From the NCBI GenBank assembly GCA_032718475.1, contig JAUCBJ010001164.1:1-64000 (forward strand): a DNA stretch of 64,000 bases, given 5' to 3'. Shown piece by piece: positions 1-64,000 of this stretch (the stretch's first letter is position 1; each line of letters begins with the position of its first letter). This stretch comes from Nemertoderma westbladi. Taxonomy: Eukaryota > Xenacoelomorpha > Nemertodermatida > Nemertodermatidae. A program made the translations under genes and the position numbers. A model generated the notes under the pieces. That model saw only the letters and a program-made list of their open reading frames with translations. It searched no databases and had not been told where the DNA came from.

Positions 1-754
1 TAAATGAGGAAGGTGAGTAAAAGGATGAGTTGCCACTTAGCAAAACCAGCGGAATGGGTTGTAGATGAGGAAGGTAAGTAGAGTTGCAACTTAGCAAAAC
101 CAGCGGAATGGGTTGTAGATGAGGAAGGTGAGTAAAAGGATGAGTTGCCACTTTGCAAAACGAGCGGAATGGGGTTGTAAATGAGGAAGGTGAGTAAAAG
201 GATGAGTTGCCACTTAGCAAAACTAGCGGATTGGGTTGTAGATGAGGAAGGTGAGTAGAGTTGCAACTTAGCAAAACCAGCGGAATGGGTTGTAGATGAG
301 GAAGGTGAGTAAAAGGATGAGTTGCCACTTTGCAAAACGAGCGGAATGGGTTGTAAATGAGGAAGGTGAGTAAAAGGATGAGTTGCCACTTAGCAAAACT
401 AGCGGATTGGGGTTGTAGATGAGGAAGGTGAGTAAAAGGATGAGTTGCCACTTAGCAAAACCAGCGGAATGGGTTGTAGATGAGGAAGGTGAGTAAAAGG
501 ATGAGTTGCCACTTAGCAAAACCAGCGGAATGGGGTTGTAGATGAGGAAGGTGAGTAAAAGGATGAGTTGCCACTTAGCAAAACTAGCGGATTGGGGTTG
601 TAGATGAGGAAGGTAGAGTAGAGTTGCAACTTAGCAAAACCAGCGGAATGGGTTGTAGATGAGGAAGGAGAGTAAAAGGATGAGTTGCCACTTAGCAAAA
701 AGAGCGGAATGGGTTGTAGATGAGGAAGGTGAGTAAAAGGATGAGTTGCAACAT
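1..754 (+). repeat. 61-bp minisatellite, probable copies of the upstream exon's 3' end and donor
   Basis: About 13 units, running off the left edge. Each unit contains gatgaggaag|gtgagt, a strong donor. In the phase required by exon 1 (one base of a Gly codon) the segment before the donor reads PAEWVVDEEG, which would join directly to WEYC. This suggests the array copies the end of the preceding, unseen exon. A shortened unit variant (gtgagtagagttgcaac) occurs several times. Confidence 0.85.
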
Positions 755-916
755 GGCAAGAAGACATTATTAATCGACCATCAGGAAATTTGTTGGTAAT
801 TGGCTAAACGATAAGTCTAATGAATGTATTTAACCGTGTGATTTATAGACAACAATTATGTACCGCAAGTTTTACAGCGCTTCTCTTGATGCTATTCGAA
901 CTCTTGTTCGTTTTAG

Positions 917-53815
<52,899 letters not shown>

Positions 53816-54041
53816 GGACCTCAGCCGGAAGACGAATGCGATTATAGGAATTCTATTCAATCAATATAACTTTTATGGTTTAAATAACTCAAAAATCATT
53901 AATTTGGTCAGGAACTCGACATACTTATTTCATTCCAACATTATGACTTTATGATGCCGCTTTTAATTTTCAGTAATTCATGACGAGTAGGGGCCTAATT
54001 AACTAACTATCTTATTAATTAAGGAATCACATGCGTTTAAC

Positions 54042-54047
54042 AATAAA
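54042..54047 (+). promoter_or_regulatory. Candidate ferlin polyadenylation signal
   Basis: AATAAA 227 nt after the ferlin stop codon, within AT-rich sequence. It is the first consensus hexamer I found downstream of the stop; use is inferred. Confidence 0.4.
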
Positions 54048-55061
54048 TGTATATATATTATTATATAATAATCATATTTTTTAGTTTGTAAATTTTATTG
54101 AAATTTTATTTCGATTTTAGATATTTATTTCGGATAGTTGTAAAATTCCTAAATGTCTATGTAATAACGAATATATTATTTGAGAGAATATCGGAATTAT
54201 CAAACAATCTGCGCCAGTTGGATCATTTGACGATAATCCATTATAAAATACTGTGTGTTGATTGGTTGCTGTGTGTGCACGGTAAGCCAATGAGGAATTG
54301 ACTAATTATCAACTCACCGAATTTTACCATTCACGATTTTACCATCATACAGTCAGGCATTTAGTCCCAGTAACAATCTTTGGAGATATCGTTTGATATT
54401 ATTAAATTATTTTTTGGGTCCGAAATGAGGCGAAATTATCGGATATATTAAATTCAAGTAATGTAATGTAATGCGTATGTTTTATAATTTCGACATTTTT
54501 TTTTTATTATTTTCACAATTTTTGACTTATTCGAGTTTTATAACTATCCATTTATTTCAGGGCTACAGGTGTTTATGTTCGAAAATAGGTTGAAGCCATT
54601 ATTTAAATATTAGCTTTGTGCTATTATTATTGTTGTGATCACCAGTTAGCTACCGTGCCTATTGTACATTAGAAGGAGGTATAATATTAAATAATTCACT
54701 CGCCAATATTACATTTTATTGAAATTTCTCCAATATATTTTCTTCTTCAATCTAATTAATAGTTTTCACGGAATCGTAATTTAGAGATTTACAACAATCA
54801 TGTGGGGCGAACCAGAATTTCGAGCCATCAGCGAACTGTTATAATTACACTATGACTGTTTCCCAAATGTCTGTGTGTGTGGGTATGTCGGAAGCCAAAT
54901 ATTCATTATGCCTCTTGACTCAAACTACACACATACTCAACCCCATTTGTTACATTATAATTATTGTACTACACGAATCGAATGTTATGTTATAACAAAG
55001 ATTTTAAAGATATTATCGCAACGTGTTAGTTAATGTCATCTTTTAAATATTGAACACCTTG

Positions 55062-55176
55062 AATACTACTACTACTACTACTAGGTCGAGCGAACTCGGG
55101 CAGTGGAAATGAGATCCTTCCAAGCTTCCCGATTCCCCATTGTTGTCGCAATTTTCGAGTTCAAGTAGTAGTAGTA
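55062..55176. repeat. Inverted repeat with CTA/TAG arms
   Basis: aatactactactact at the left and agtagtagtagtatt at the right bracket about 80 bp of GC-richer sequence. Could be a very small inverted-repeat element. Confidence 0.45.
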
Positions 55177-56147
55177 TTACTTCAACTCAGTTCACTTGAA
55201 TAGGTGATAATTAATAGATGTTCTACATTATTATATGTTACTCCTGGTCTACTACCAAAAACCCTATTGTAGGTCTAATATTCAACATTATTATTAAACG
55301 ATAAATAAGTCAAAGAAACCGGAAATTTATTAGCTAAAGATAATTAGATAAATAAAATACAATTCCGAAAGAGATTAAATACAATAACCATTAAAAAGAT
55401 TAGAAGAAAATTATTTTAATACATTTACCAAACTATACAAATAATCTGTCACACACCACCACCACACGTGCATTGTCTACAAAGTTTTATATACATTTGC
55501 AATGTGAAATACAAAATGGAATGATTAATTTTACAAATTTAGGCAAAACGATTAAACAAAATTGTAATAATAGAAATAATAATAATACTCATATATAGCG
55601 CCTTACCTAAATAACACTTAATAATGTTGTTTTGAATTAAATCTCAGGATTTGAACTTTTAAATAAACCAACTGATTATCAAGTAAGTCCATTTCTTGTG
55701 GTTGGTTTTCGAAAAAAATAAAAACCGTCGCTTTTTATTAGCGACCTTATATATTGTAGTTTCTTGTTCTAGTTTTGTCTATCAGTTAATCGATACAGAT
55801 TTAGGGAATTATTGCTAATATTTACATTTACAAAGAATAATAATTATATGAGCAAAATAATAATTATTTTTTATTACTTAAATAATTTTTTCACTATTCT
55901 CGAGGGACTTTATTTACTGAGCGTCAGAGAGGTTAATAAATTGTCAAGAATATTGAAAAAAAGTTCTACGTTTTTTCCCCCATGTAGGCTACAATACGTA
56001 ATTTTATTCTTAAATTGGTACTTTTTTGTTGCTTAAATTCTTTAATAAAACGTAGAACGAAATACATTTACAAAATTGAAATGTAGTATTTTTTTTTACT
56101 ATATTGCTTCCATAGTTACTGCAATTCAAATTAGTGTACTTTTCAAC

Positions 56148-56177
56148 CATGGCCTACTATATATATAGTAGGCCATG
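56148..56177. repeat. Perfect 30-bp palindrome
   Basis: catggcctactat followed by atatatagtaggccatg is identical to its own reverse complement, with a TA-rich centre. It lies between the 3' ends of the two genes. Confidence 0.95.
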
Positions 56178-56232
56178 CTTCAACTTCTGATGCTACCTTT
56201 CTCAATGTTAAATAATTTAGTGTTCTCGAATA

Positions 56233-56238
56233 TTTATT
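56233..56238 (-). promoter_or_regulatory. Candidate TPPP-like polyadenylation signal
   Basis: AATAAA on the minus strand 367 nt after the stop codon, the first consensus hexamer I found in that direction. Use is inferred. Confidence 0.35.
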
Positions 56239-56604
56239 ACGTAACTAGAGAACCGCTTAACAACATAAACCAATATTGGATATTGAGTTCCGTTTTGGAA
56301 TTCGTTTTGCAGACACTAAAGTTGCAATAAACATGAATGAACACATAAAAAATTACATTCCGCTGGGTTAAATATTTTTACAATTTGTTAAATAGTTAAA
56401 AATAAGTTGAAAAAGTGAAATCAATGCAAACCTATAAATGGGTTATTTTTTCCCTAAGGAAAATATTACTAATTTTTGTCCGATTTGGGGGTATATTCGG
56501 GCGGAAAAGAAACAATTTAAGAATAATATCTTTCAAATATCAAATATGATACAATAAATAACTATATGTGATTATCTTATAATAGGCCTGAAGTTCTAAT
56601 ATTT

Positions 56605-56695
56605 TCATTTCAACTTTGATCCAGTTACGTAACCAGTTCCGTCTCCACGTTCCTCTCTTCCTTCAATTCCTTTTCCTTTTCCTTCAGCATCAAAC
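56605..56695 (-). CDS. TPPP-like last coding exon
   Basis: Acceptor cgttattag. It completes Arg and reads FDAEGKGKGIEGREERGDGT, GYVTGSKLK, stop TGA. GKGKG-x-x-GR and GYV are family hallmarks. Confidence 0.9.
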
Positions 56696-59600
56696 CTAAT
56701 AACGAAATCAATTAATTGTTTAATCAAATCGACGTAGAAATTACGTTAAAATTACATACGTGTACAGAGTTATTCATGGTAAGACACTGTACAGAGTTAT
56801 TCATGGTAAGACACTGTACAGAGTTATTCATGGTAAGACACTGTACAGAGTTATTCATGGTAAGACACTGTACAGAGTTATTCATGGTAAGATACTGTAC
56901 AGAGTTATTCATGGTAAGACACTGTACAGAGTTATTAATGGTAAGACACTGTACAGAGTTATTCATGGTAAGACACTGTACAGAGTTATTCATGGTAAGA
57001 TACTGTACAGAGTTATTCATGGTAAGATACTGTACAGAGTTATTCATGGTAAGATACTGTACAGAGTTATTCATGGTAAGATACTGTACAGAGTTATTCA
57101 TGGTAAGATACTGTACAGAGTTATTCATGGTAAGATACTGTACAGAGTTATTCATGGTAAGATACTGTACAGAGTTATTCATGGTAAGATACTGTACAGA
57201 GTTATTCATGGTAAGATACTGTACAGAGTTATTCATGGTAAGATACTGTACAGAGTTATTCATGGTAAGATACTGTACAGAGTTATTCATGGTAAGATAC
57301 TGTACAGAGTTATTCACGGTAAGATACTGTACAGAGTTATTCATGGTAAGATACTGTACAGAGTTATTCATGGTAAGATACTGTACAGAGTTATTCATGG
57401 CAAGATACTGTACAGAGTTATTCATGGTAAGATACTGTACAGAGTTATTCATGGTAAGATACTGTACAGAGTTATTCATGGTAAGATACTGTACAGAGTT
57501 ATTCATGGTAAGATACTGTACAGAGTTATTCATGGTAAGATACAGTACAGAGTTATTCATGGTAAGATACTGTACAGAGTTATTCATGGTAAGATACTGT
57601 ACAGAGTTATTCATGGTAAGATACTGTACAGAGTTATTCATGGTAAGATACTGTACAGAGTTATTCATGGTAAGATACTGTACAGAGTTATTCATGGTAA
57701 GATACTGTACAGAGTTATTCATGGTAAGATACTGTACAGAGTTATTCATGGTAAGATACTGTACAGAGTTATTCATGGTAAGATACTGTACAGAGTTATT
57801 CATGGTAAGATACTGTACAGAGTTATTCATGGTAAGACACTGTACAGAGTTATTCATGGTAAGATACTGTACAGAGTTATTCATGGTAAGATACTGTACA
57901 GAGTTATTCATGGTAAGACACTGTACAGAGTTATTCATGGTAAGACACTGTACAGAGTTATTCATGGTAAGATACTGTACAGAGTTATTCATGGTAAGAC
58001 ACTGTACAGAGTTATTCATGGTAAGATACTGTACAGAGTTATTCATGGTAAGATACTGTACAGAGTTATTCATGGTAAGACACTGTACAGAGTTATTCAT
58101 GGTAAGACACTGTACAGAGTTATTCATGGTAAGACACTGTACAGAGTTATTCATGGTAAGATACTGTACAGAGTTATTCATGGTAAGACACTGTACAGAG
58201 TTATTCATGGTAAGACACTGTACAGAGTTATTCATGGTAAGACACTGTACAGAGTCATTCATGGTAAGATACTGTACAGAGTTATTCATGGTAAGACACT
58301 GTACAGAGTTATTCATGGTAAGATACTGTACAGAGTTATTCATGGTAAGATACTGTACAGAGTTATTCATGGTAAGATACTGTACAGAGTTATTCATGGT
58401 AAGATACTGTACAGAGTTATTCATGGTAAGACACTGTACAGAGTTATTCATGGTAAGATACTGTACAGAGTTATTCATGGTAAGACACTGTACAGAGTTA
58501 TTCATGGTAAGACACTGTACAGAGTTATTCATGGTAAGATACTGTACAGAGTTATTCATGGTAAGAAACTGTACAGAGTTATTCATGGTAAGATACTGTA
58601 CAGAGTTATTCATGGTAAGATACTGTACAGAGTTATTCATGGTAAGATACTGTACAGAGTTATTCATGGTAAGATACTGTACAGAGTTATTCATGGTAAG
58701 ACACTGTACAGAGTTATTCATGGTAAGATACTGTACAGAGTTATTCATGGTAAGATACTGTACAGAGTTATTCATGGTAAGATACTGTACAGAGTTATTT
58801 ATGGTAAGACACTGTACAGAGTTATTCATGGTAAGATACTGTACAGAGTTATTCATGGTAAGACACTGTACAGAGTTATTCATGGTAAGATACTGTACAG
58901 AGTTATTCATGGTAAGATACTGTACAGAGTTATTCATGGTAAGATACTGTACAGAGTTATTCATGGTAAGATACTGTACAGAGTTATTCATGGTAAGATA
59001 CTGTACAGAGTTATTCATGGTAAGATACTGTACAGAGTTATTCATGGTAAGACACTGTACAGAGTTATTCATGGTAAGATACTGTACAGAGTTATTCATG
59101 GTAAGATACTGTACAGAGTTATTCATGGTAAGATACTGTACAGAGTTATTTATGGTAAGACACTGTACAGAGTTATTCATGGTAAGATAATGTACAGAGT
59201 TATTCATGGTAAGATAATGTACAGAGTTATTCATGGTAAGATACTGTACAGAGTTATTCATGGTAAGATACTGTACAGAGTTATTCATGGTAAGATACTG
59301 TACAGAGTTATTTATGGTAAGACACTGTACAGAGTTATTCATGGTAAGATAATGTACAGAGTTATTCATGGTAAGATACTGTACAGAGTTATTCATGGTA
59401 AGACACTGTACAGAGTTATTCATGGTAAGATACTGTACGATAATCCATTACAATTAATGGCTCCCTTAAAAGCAAAGCTTATGAAACAGCGGACTAACTT
59501 TTATGATTGCATGCAATTAAGACTAAAATGAAAAGCGTCGTTGTAAATTTAGTTTCATAGAATTTAAAAAAATAGCAAAATATTTGCCAGTTTCTCTACC

Positions 59601-60244
59601 TACCACGGTAAATACAAGCAACAACATCTGTTAAATATTCCCGGTCCAAAATTCAAATTCACTTTATTTCACCCCGACTTGGAAATATAGTTAATTTGGA
59701 ACTGCTGTATGAAATATACCGTAAATTTTTGTCTGGATTTTAATCCGGATTAAATATTAGATGTTACGAATTTCGGTATAACATTTGTGAGTAATTAACA
59801 TAAGAGACCTGCGCTGAAACAATTTCCAGCACAATTTATTATTTGAGGTTAAGGTACCTTTCTTTGTGAGCGCCGGTGTATCCTTTAGTATCCGTCAGTC
59901 TCCCTGTGACACCGGTGTCTGCACCCTTTGTGGTACCTTTCATGGATGGAGATTTTAAGCTTTCTAGAACAACAACATACGGTAATATGGTATTATGTTA
60001 AAAACAGAACAGAGAAACGGGTGTAGATAAATTACAAAGGGCGATGATGAATCAAATCTTAAGGAATACAACGATTTAATTTAATTTTCAGTTCGGTTGT
60101 AATGTTAATAAAATATTATCCGTAAGTAGTTTAAACTCACCAACAACTTTTTTGTAGTTCTCTTCATTATCCTCGCCGTATCTGGCTTTAGCAGCTTGAT
60201 GGAGACTCTTCTCGAATCCGGCGTAGTTCACATTCCTACCGGTT
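56605..60244 (-). CDS. TPPP/p25-alpha family protein, last three coding exons
   Basis: TPPP proteins bind tubulin and bundle microtubules; in invertebrates they are often linked to cilia and to neural cells. Exons on the minus strand are 60244-60141, 59963-59858 and 56695-56605. All have AG/GT borders and consistent phases, giving the last 99 residues: RNVNYAGFEKSLHQAAKARY, a linker, then GVTGRLTDTKGYTGAHKERF, then the Gly-rich FDAEGKGKGIEGR and GYVTGSKLK-stop. These match the p25-alpha pattern in order (a hydrophobic-F-x-x-F-x-x-A-L-like stretch, SRLTDT-x-x-F/Y-TG-x-HKERFD, GKGKG-x-x-GR, GYV). The usual Tyr-rich end after GYV is shortened here. The gene is convergent with the ferlin gene. 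Its 5' exons lie beyond the right edge. The two introns seen, and the next one upstream, are mostly AT-rich or tandem repeat. Confidence 0.9.
56761..59438 (+). repeat. 27-bp minisatellite in a TPPP-like intron (about 99 units)
   Basis: Unit tgtacagagttattcatggt, aagacac, extremely homogeneous, varying mostly at gacac/gatac. The period equals nine codons and no frame has a stop in the consensus, giving open frames over 800 codons on both strands. Lies in the intron between the last two TPPP-like exons, about 65 nt from the last acceptor. Confidence 0.97.
59439..59857. other. Rest of the last TPPP-like intron
   Basis: No feature seen apart from ordinary AT-rich intron. Confidence 0.6.
59858..59963 (-). 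CDS. TPPP-like exon encoding the RLTDT..HKER segment
   Basis: Acceptor gttctag, donor gtacct. It completes a Glu codon (VVE, compare LIE in vertebrate TPPP), then SLKSPSMKGTTKGAD and TGVTGRLTDTKGYTGAHKE, the most diagnostic p25-alpha motif. It ends with two bases of a split Arg. Confidence 0.9.
60141..60244 (-). CDS. TPPP-like exon encoding the FEKSLHQAAKARY segment
   Basis: On the minus strand the acceptor is caattttag and the donor gtgagt. It encodes TGRNVNYAGFEKSLHQAAKA, RYGEDNEENYKKVV, the end of the EF-hand-like core of TPPP proteins. It starts with one base of a split codon, so the preceding exon must end with two. Confidence 0.88.
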
Positions 60245-60345
60245 CTAAAATTGAAATAGTTGAAATAGTCATAATTATTAATTTTTAATTATTACCTTAA
60301 TTAATTACAATAATAATTAATTATCACCTTATTATTCCCTGACAA

Positions 60346-63300
60346 ACTTACTATACACAACACAAACTTACTATACACAACACAAACTTACTATACACAA
60401 CACAAACTTACTATACACAACACAAACTTACTATACACAATAGAAACTTACTATACACAACAGAAACTTACTATACACAACACAAACTTACTAAACACAA
60501 CAGAAACTTACTATACATAATATAATACAACACAAACTTACTATGCACGATACAAACTTACTATACACAACACAAACTTACTCTACCCAACACAAACTTA
60601 CTATACATAATACAAACTTACTATACACAAGACAAACGTACTATACACAACACAAACTTACTATATATAATACAACACAAACTTACTATACACAACACAA
60701 ACTTACTATACACAACACAAACTTACTATACAGAACACAAACTTACTATACACAACACAAACTTACTATACATAATACAAACTTACTATACACAAGACAA
60801 ACTTACTATACACAACACAAACTTACTATATAAAATACAACACAAACTTACTATACACAACACAAACTTACTATACATAATACAAACTTACTATACACAA
60901 CACAAACGTACTATACACAACACAAACTTACTATACACAACACAAACTTACTATACATAATACAAACTACTATACACAACACAAACTTACTATACACAAC
61001 ACAAACTTACTATACACAACAGAAACTTACTATACATAATACAACACAAACTTACTATGCACGATACAAACTTACTATACACAAGACAAACTTACTATAC
61101 ACAACACAAACTTACTATAAATAATACAACACAAACTTACTATACACAACACAAACTTACTATACATAATACAAACTTACTATACACAACACAAACTTAT
61201 TATACACAACACAAACTTACTATACACAACACAAACTTACTATACATAATACAAACTTACTATGCACAAACTTACTATACACAAACTCACTATACTCAAC
61301 ACAAACTTACTATCAACACAAACTTACTATACACAACACAAACTTACTATACACAACACAAACTTACTATACATAATACAAACTTACTATCCACGATACA
61401 AACTTACTATACACAACACAAACTTACTATACTCAACACAAACTTACTATATACAACACAAACTTACTATACACAACACAAACTTACTATACACAACACA
61501 AACTTACTATACACAACACAAACTTACTATACACAACACAAACTTACTATACAAAACACAAACTTACTATACACAACACAAACTTACTCTACACAACACA
61601 AACTTACTATACACAACACAAACTTACTATACATAACACAAACCTACTATACACAACACAAACTTACTATACACAACACAAACTTAGTATACACAACACA
61701 AACTTACTATACACAACACAAACTTACTATACACAACACAAACTTACTATACACAACACAAACTTACTATACACAACACAAACTTACTATACACAACACA
61801 AACTTACTATACCCAACACAAACTTACTATACACAACACAAACTTACTATACACAACACAAACTTACTATACAGAACACAAACTTACTATACACAACACA
61901 AACTTACTATACACAACACAAACTTACTATACACAACACAAACTTACTATACACAACACAAACTTACTATACCCAACACAAACTTACTATACACAACACA
62001 AACTTACTATACACAACACAAACTTACTATACAGAACACAAACTTACTATACACAAGACAAACTTACTATACACTACACAAACTTACTATACAGAACACA
62101 AACTTACTATACACAACACAAACTTACTATACACAACACAAACTTACTATACCCAACACAAACTTACTATACACAACACAAACTTACTATACACAACACA
62201 AACTTACTATACAGAACACAAACTTACTATACACAACACAAACTTACTATACACAACACAAACTTACTATACAGAACACAAACTTACTATACAGAACACA
62301 AACTTACTATACACAACACAAACTTACTAAACACAACACAAACCTACTATACACAACACAAACTTACTATACATAATACAAACTTACTATACACAACACA
62401 AACTTACTATACACAACACAAACGTACTATACACAACACAAACTTACTATACACAACACAAACTTACTATACACAACACAAACGTACTATAAACAACACA
62501 AACTTACTATACACAACACAAACTTACTATACACAACACAAACTTAATATACACAACACAAACTTACTATACACAACACAAACTTACTATACACAACACA
62601 AACTTACTATACATAATACAAACTTACTATGCACAAACTTACTATACTCAACACAAACTTACTATACACAACACAAACTTACTATACACAACACAAACTT
62701 ACTATACATAATACAAACTTACTATACACAACACAAACTTACTATACACAACACAAACTTACTATACACAACACAAACTTACTATACACAACACAAACTT
62801 ACTATACATAATACAAACTTACTATACACAACACAAACTTACAATACACAACACAAACTTACTATACACAACACAAACTTACTATACATAATACAACACA
62901 AACTTACTATACACAACACAAACTTACTATACATAATACAACACAAACTTACTATACATAATACAAACTTACTATACACAACACAAACTTACTATACATA
63001 ATACAAACTTACTATCAACACAAACTTACTATACACAACACAAACTTACTATACATAATACAACAAAAACTTACTATACATAATACAAACTTACTATCAA
63101 CACAAACTTACTATACACAACACAAACTTACTATACATAATACAACAAAAACTTACTATACATAATACAAACTTACTATCAACACAAACTTACTATACAT
63201 AATACAAACTTACTATCAACACAAACTTACTATACATAATACAAACTTACTATCAACACAAACTTACTATACATAATACAAACTTACTATCAACACAAAC

Positions 63301-64000
63301 TTACTATACACAACACAAACTTACTATACATAATACAAACTTACTATCAACACAAACTTACTATACACAACACAAACTTACTATACATAATACAACAAAA
63401 ACTTACTATACATAATACAAACTTACTATCAACACAAACTTACTATACACAACACAAACTTACTATACATAATACAACAAAAACTTACTATACATAATAC
63501 AAACTTACTATCAACACAAACTTACTATACATAATACAAACTTACTATCAACACAAACTTACTATACATAATACAAACTTACTATACACAACACAAACTT
63601 ACTATACATAATACAAACTTACTATCAACACAAACTTACTATACACAACACAAACTTACTATACATAATACAACAAAAACTTACTATACATAATACAAAC
63701 TTACTATCAACACAAACTTACTATACACAACACAAACTTACTATACATAATACAACAAAAACTTACTATACATAATACAAACTTACTATCAACACAAACT
63801 TACTATACATAATACAAACTTACTATCAACACAAACTTACTATACATAATACAAACTTACTATCAACACAAACTTACTATACATAATACAAACTTACTAT
63901 CAACACAAACTTACTATACACAACACAAACTTACTATACATAATACAACAAAAACTTACTATACATAATACAAACTTACTATCAACACAAACTTACTATA
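60346..64000 (-). repeat. 20-bp minisatellite in the next TPPP-like intron, running off the right edge (about 180 units)
   Basis: Plus-strand unit acttactatacacaacacaa; variants acataatacaa, a short tatcaacacaa form and a tatacataatacaacaaaa form that alternate in higher-order blocks after 62880. On the TPPP-like sense strand each unit reads tata|gtaagt, a consensus donor. Confidence 0.97.

Larger units (their letters stand above)
53816..56604. other. Region between the convergent ferlin and TPPP-like stop codons
   Basis: AT-rich 3' UTR and intergenic sequence. It holds candidate AATAAA signals for both genes, an inverted CTA/TAG-repeat pair at about 55062-55176 and a 30-bp palindrome at 56148-56177. 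No coding segment supported. Confidence 0.55.

Noticed and set aside
820-916. Start codon at 820 as the beginning of a gene
   Set aside because: The frame from 820 reaches exon 1 only through the intron's pyrimidine tract and acceptor; the ferlin phase and DysF homology show the coding part starts at 917.
54098-54301. Small open frame after the ferlin stop as an extra exon
   Set aside because: No ferlin similarity, no suitable phase, AT-rich low-complexity residues; the GYTAKAMLGA exon already ends the protein.
56716-59531. Open frames of 824, 899 and 923 codons on both strands
   Set aside because: They are the 27-bp unit (nine codons, no stop in several frames) read repeatedly; three overlapping frames on two strands cannot all be genes, and the content is a pure nine-residue repeat.
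60543-62811. Thr/Tyr/Gln-rich open frames up to 439 codons
   Set aside because: Plus-strand reading of the 20-bp array, antisense to the TPPP-like gene.

Overview
The window is one stretch of an animal (metazoan) nuclear genome. It is AT-rich and intron-rich, with consensus GT..AG splice junctions, a tRNA-derived SINE and Helitron-type elements. The two protein genes I can support are both animal families. The species cannot be fixed from sequence alone; an invertebrate is most likely, because the encoded ferlin is clearly diverged from vertebrate dysferlin and myoferlin.

From 917 to 53815 on the + strand lies the C-terminal half of a type-I (DysF-containing) ferlin, of the dysferlin/myoferlin class. 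I could place 22 consecutive coding exons plus two alternative exons. Every exon has GT..AG borders and the phases agree throughout, so joining the exons gives an uninterrupted 1069-residue C-terminal part. In order it holds the end of the DysF region, four C2 domains (C2D to C2G in dysferlin naming), a single membrane span and a short luminal tail with a stop codon. The gene's 5' half lies left of the window. Two positions are occupied by duplicated exons that look mutually exclusive: exons 13a/13b (start of the C2F domain, including a calcium loop) and exons 21a/21b (the transmembrane segment).

From about 60244 down to 56605 on the - strand lie the last three coding exons of a TPPP/p25-alpha family gene (tubulin polymerisation-promoting protein), convergent with the ferlin gene. 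Its 5' part lies right of the window.

Roughly 38 kb of the 64 kb is tandem repeat, almost all of it intronic, in about nineteen arrays with units of 10 to 61 bp. The largest run 14964-24820 (41 bp), 40822-48168 (23 bp) and 60346 to the right edge (20 bp). The most striking observation is that many arrays are copies of the adjacent exon-intron junction. The unit consists of the last 10-40 nt of the exon plus the 5' splice site, repeated up to about 60 times into the intron (exons 3, 6, 12, 15, 16, 19, a nascent case at 20, and very probably the exon just left of the window). In two cases the unit is the 3' splice site plus the start of the exon (exons 7 and 12). Several arrays not derived from exons also carry a donor-like motif in every unit on the sense strand. 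The window therefore holds many hundreds of decoy or alternative splice sites inside one gene. At exon 12 the array is open in the gene's frame, so use of any downstream donor would add multiples of 17 residues.

Other content: three head-to-tail non-autonomous Helitrons in intron 3 (5786-10813), a reverse-transcriptase fragment in intron 1, a SINE with an 11-bp target duplication in intron 16, a fold-back element with roughly 180-bp inverted arms in intron 20, and a perfect 30-bp palindrome between the two convergent genes. The long open frames inside the arrays (up to 923 codons) are products of repeat periods divisible by three and are not annotated as genes.
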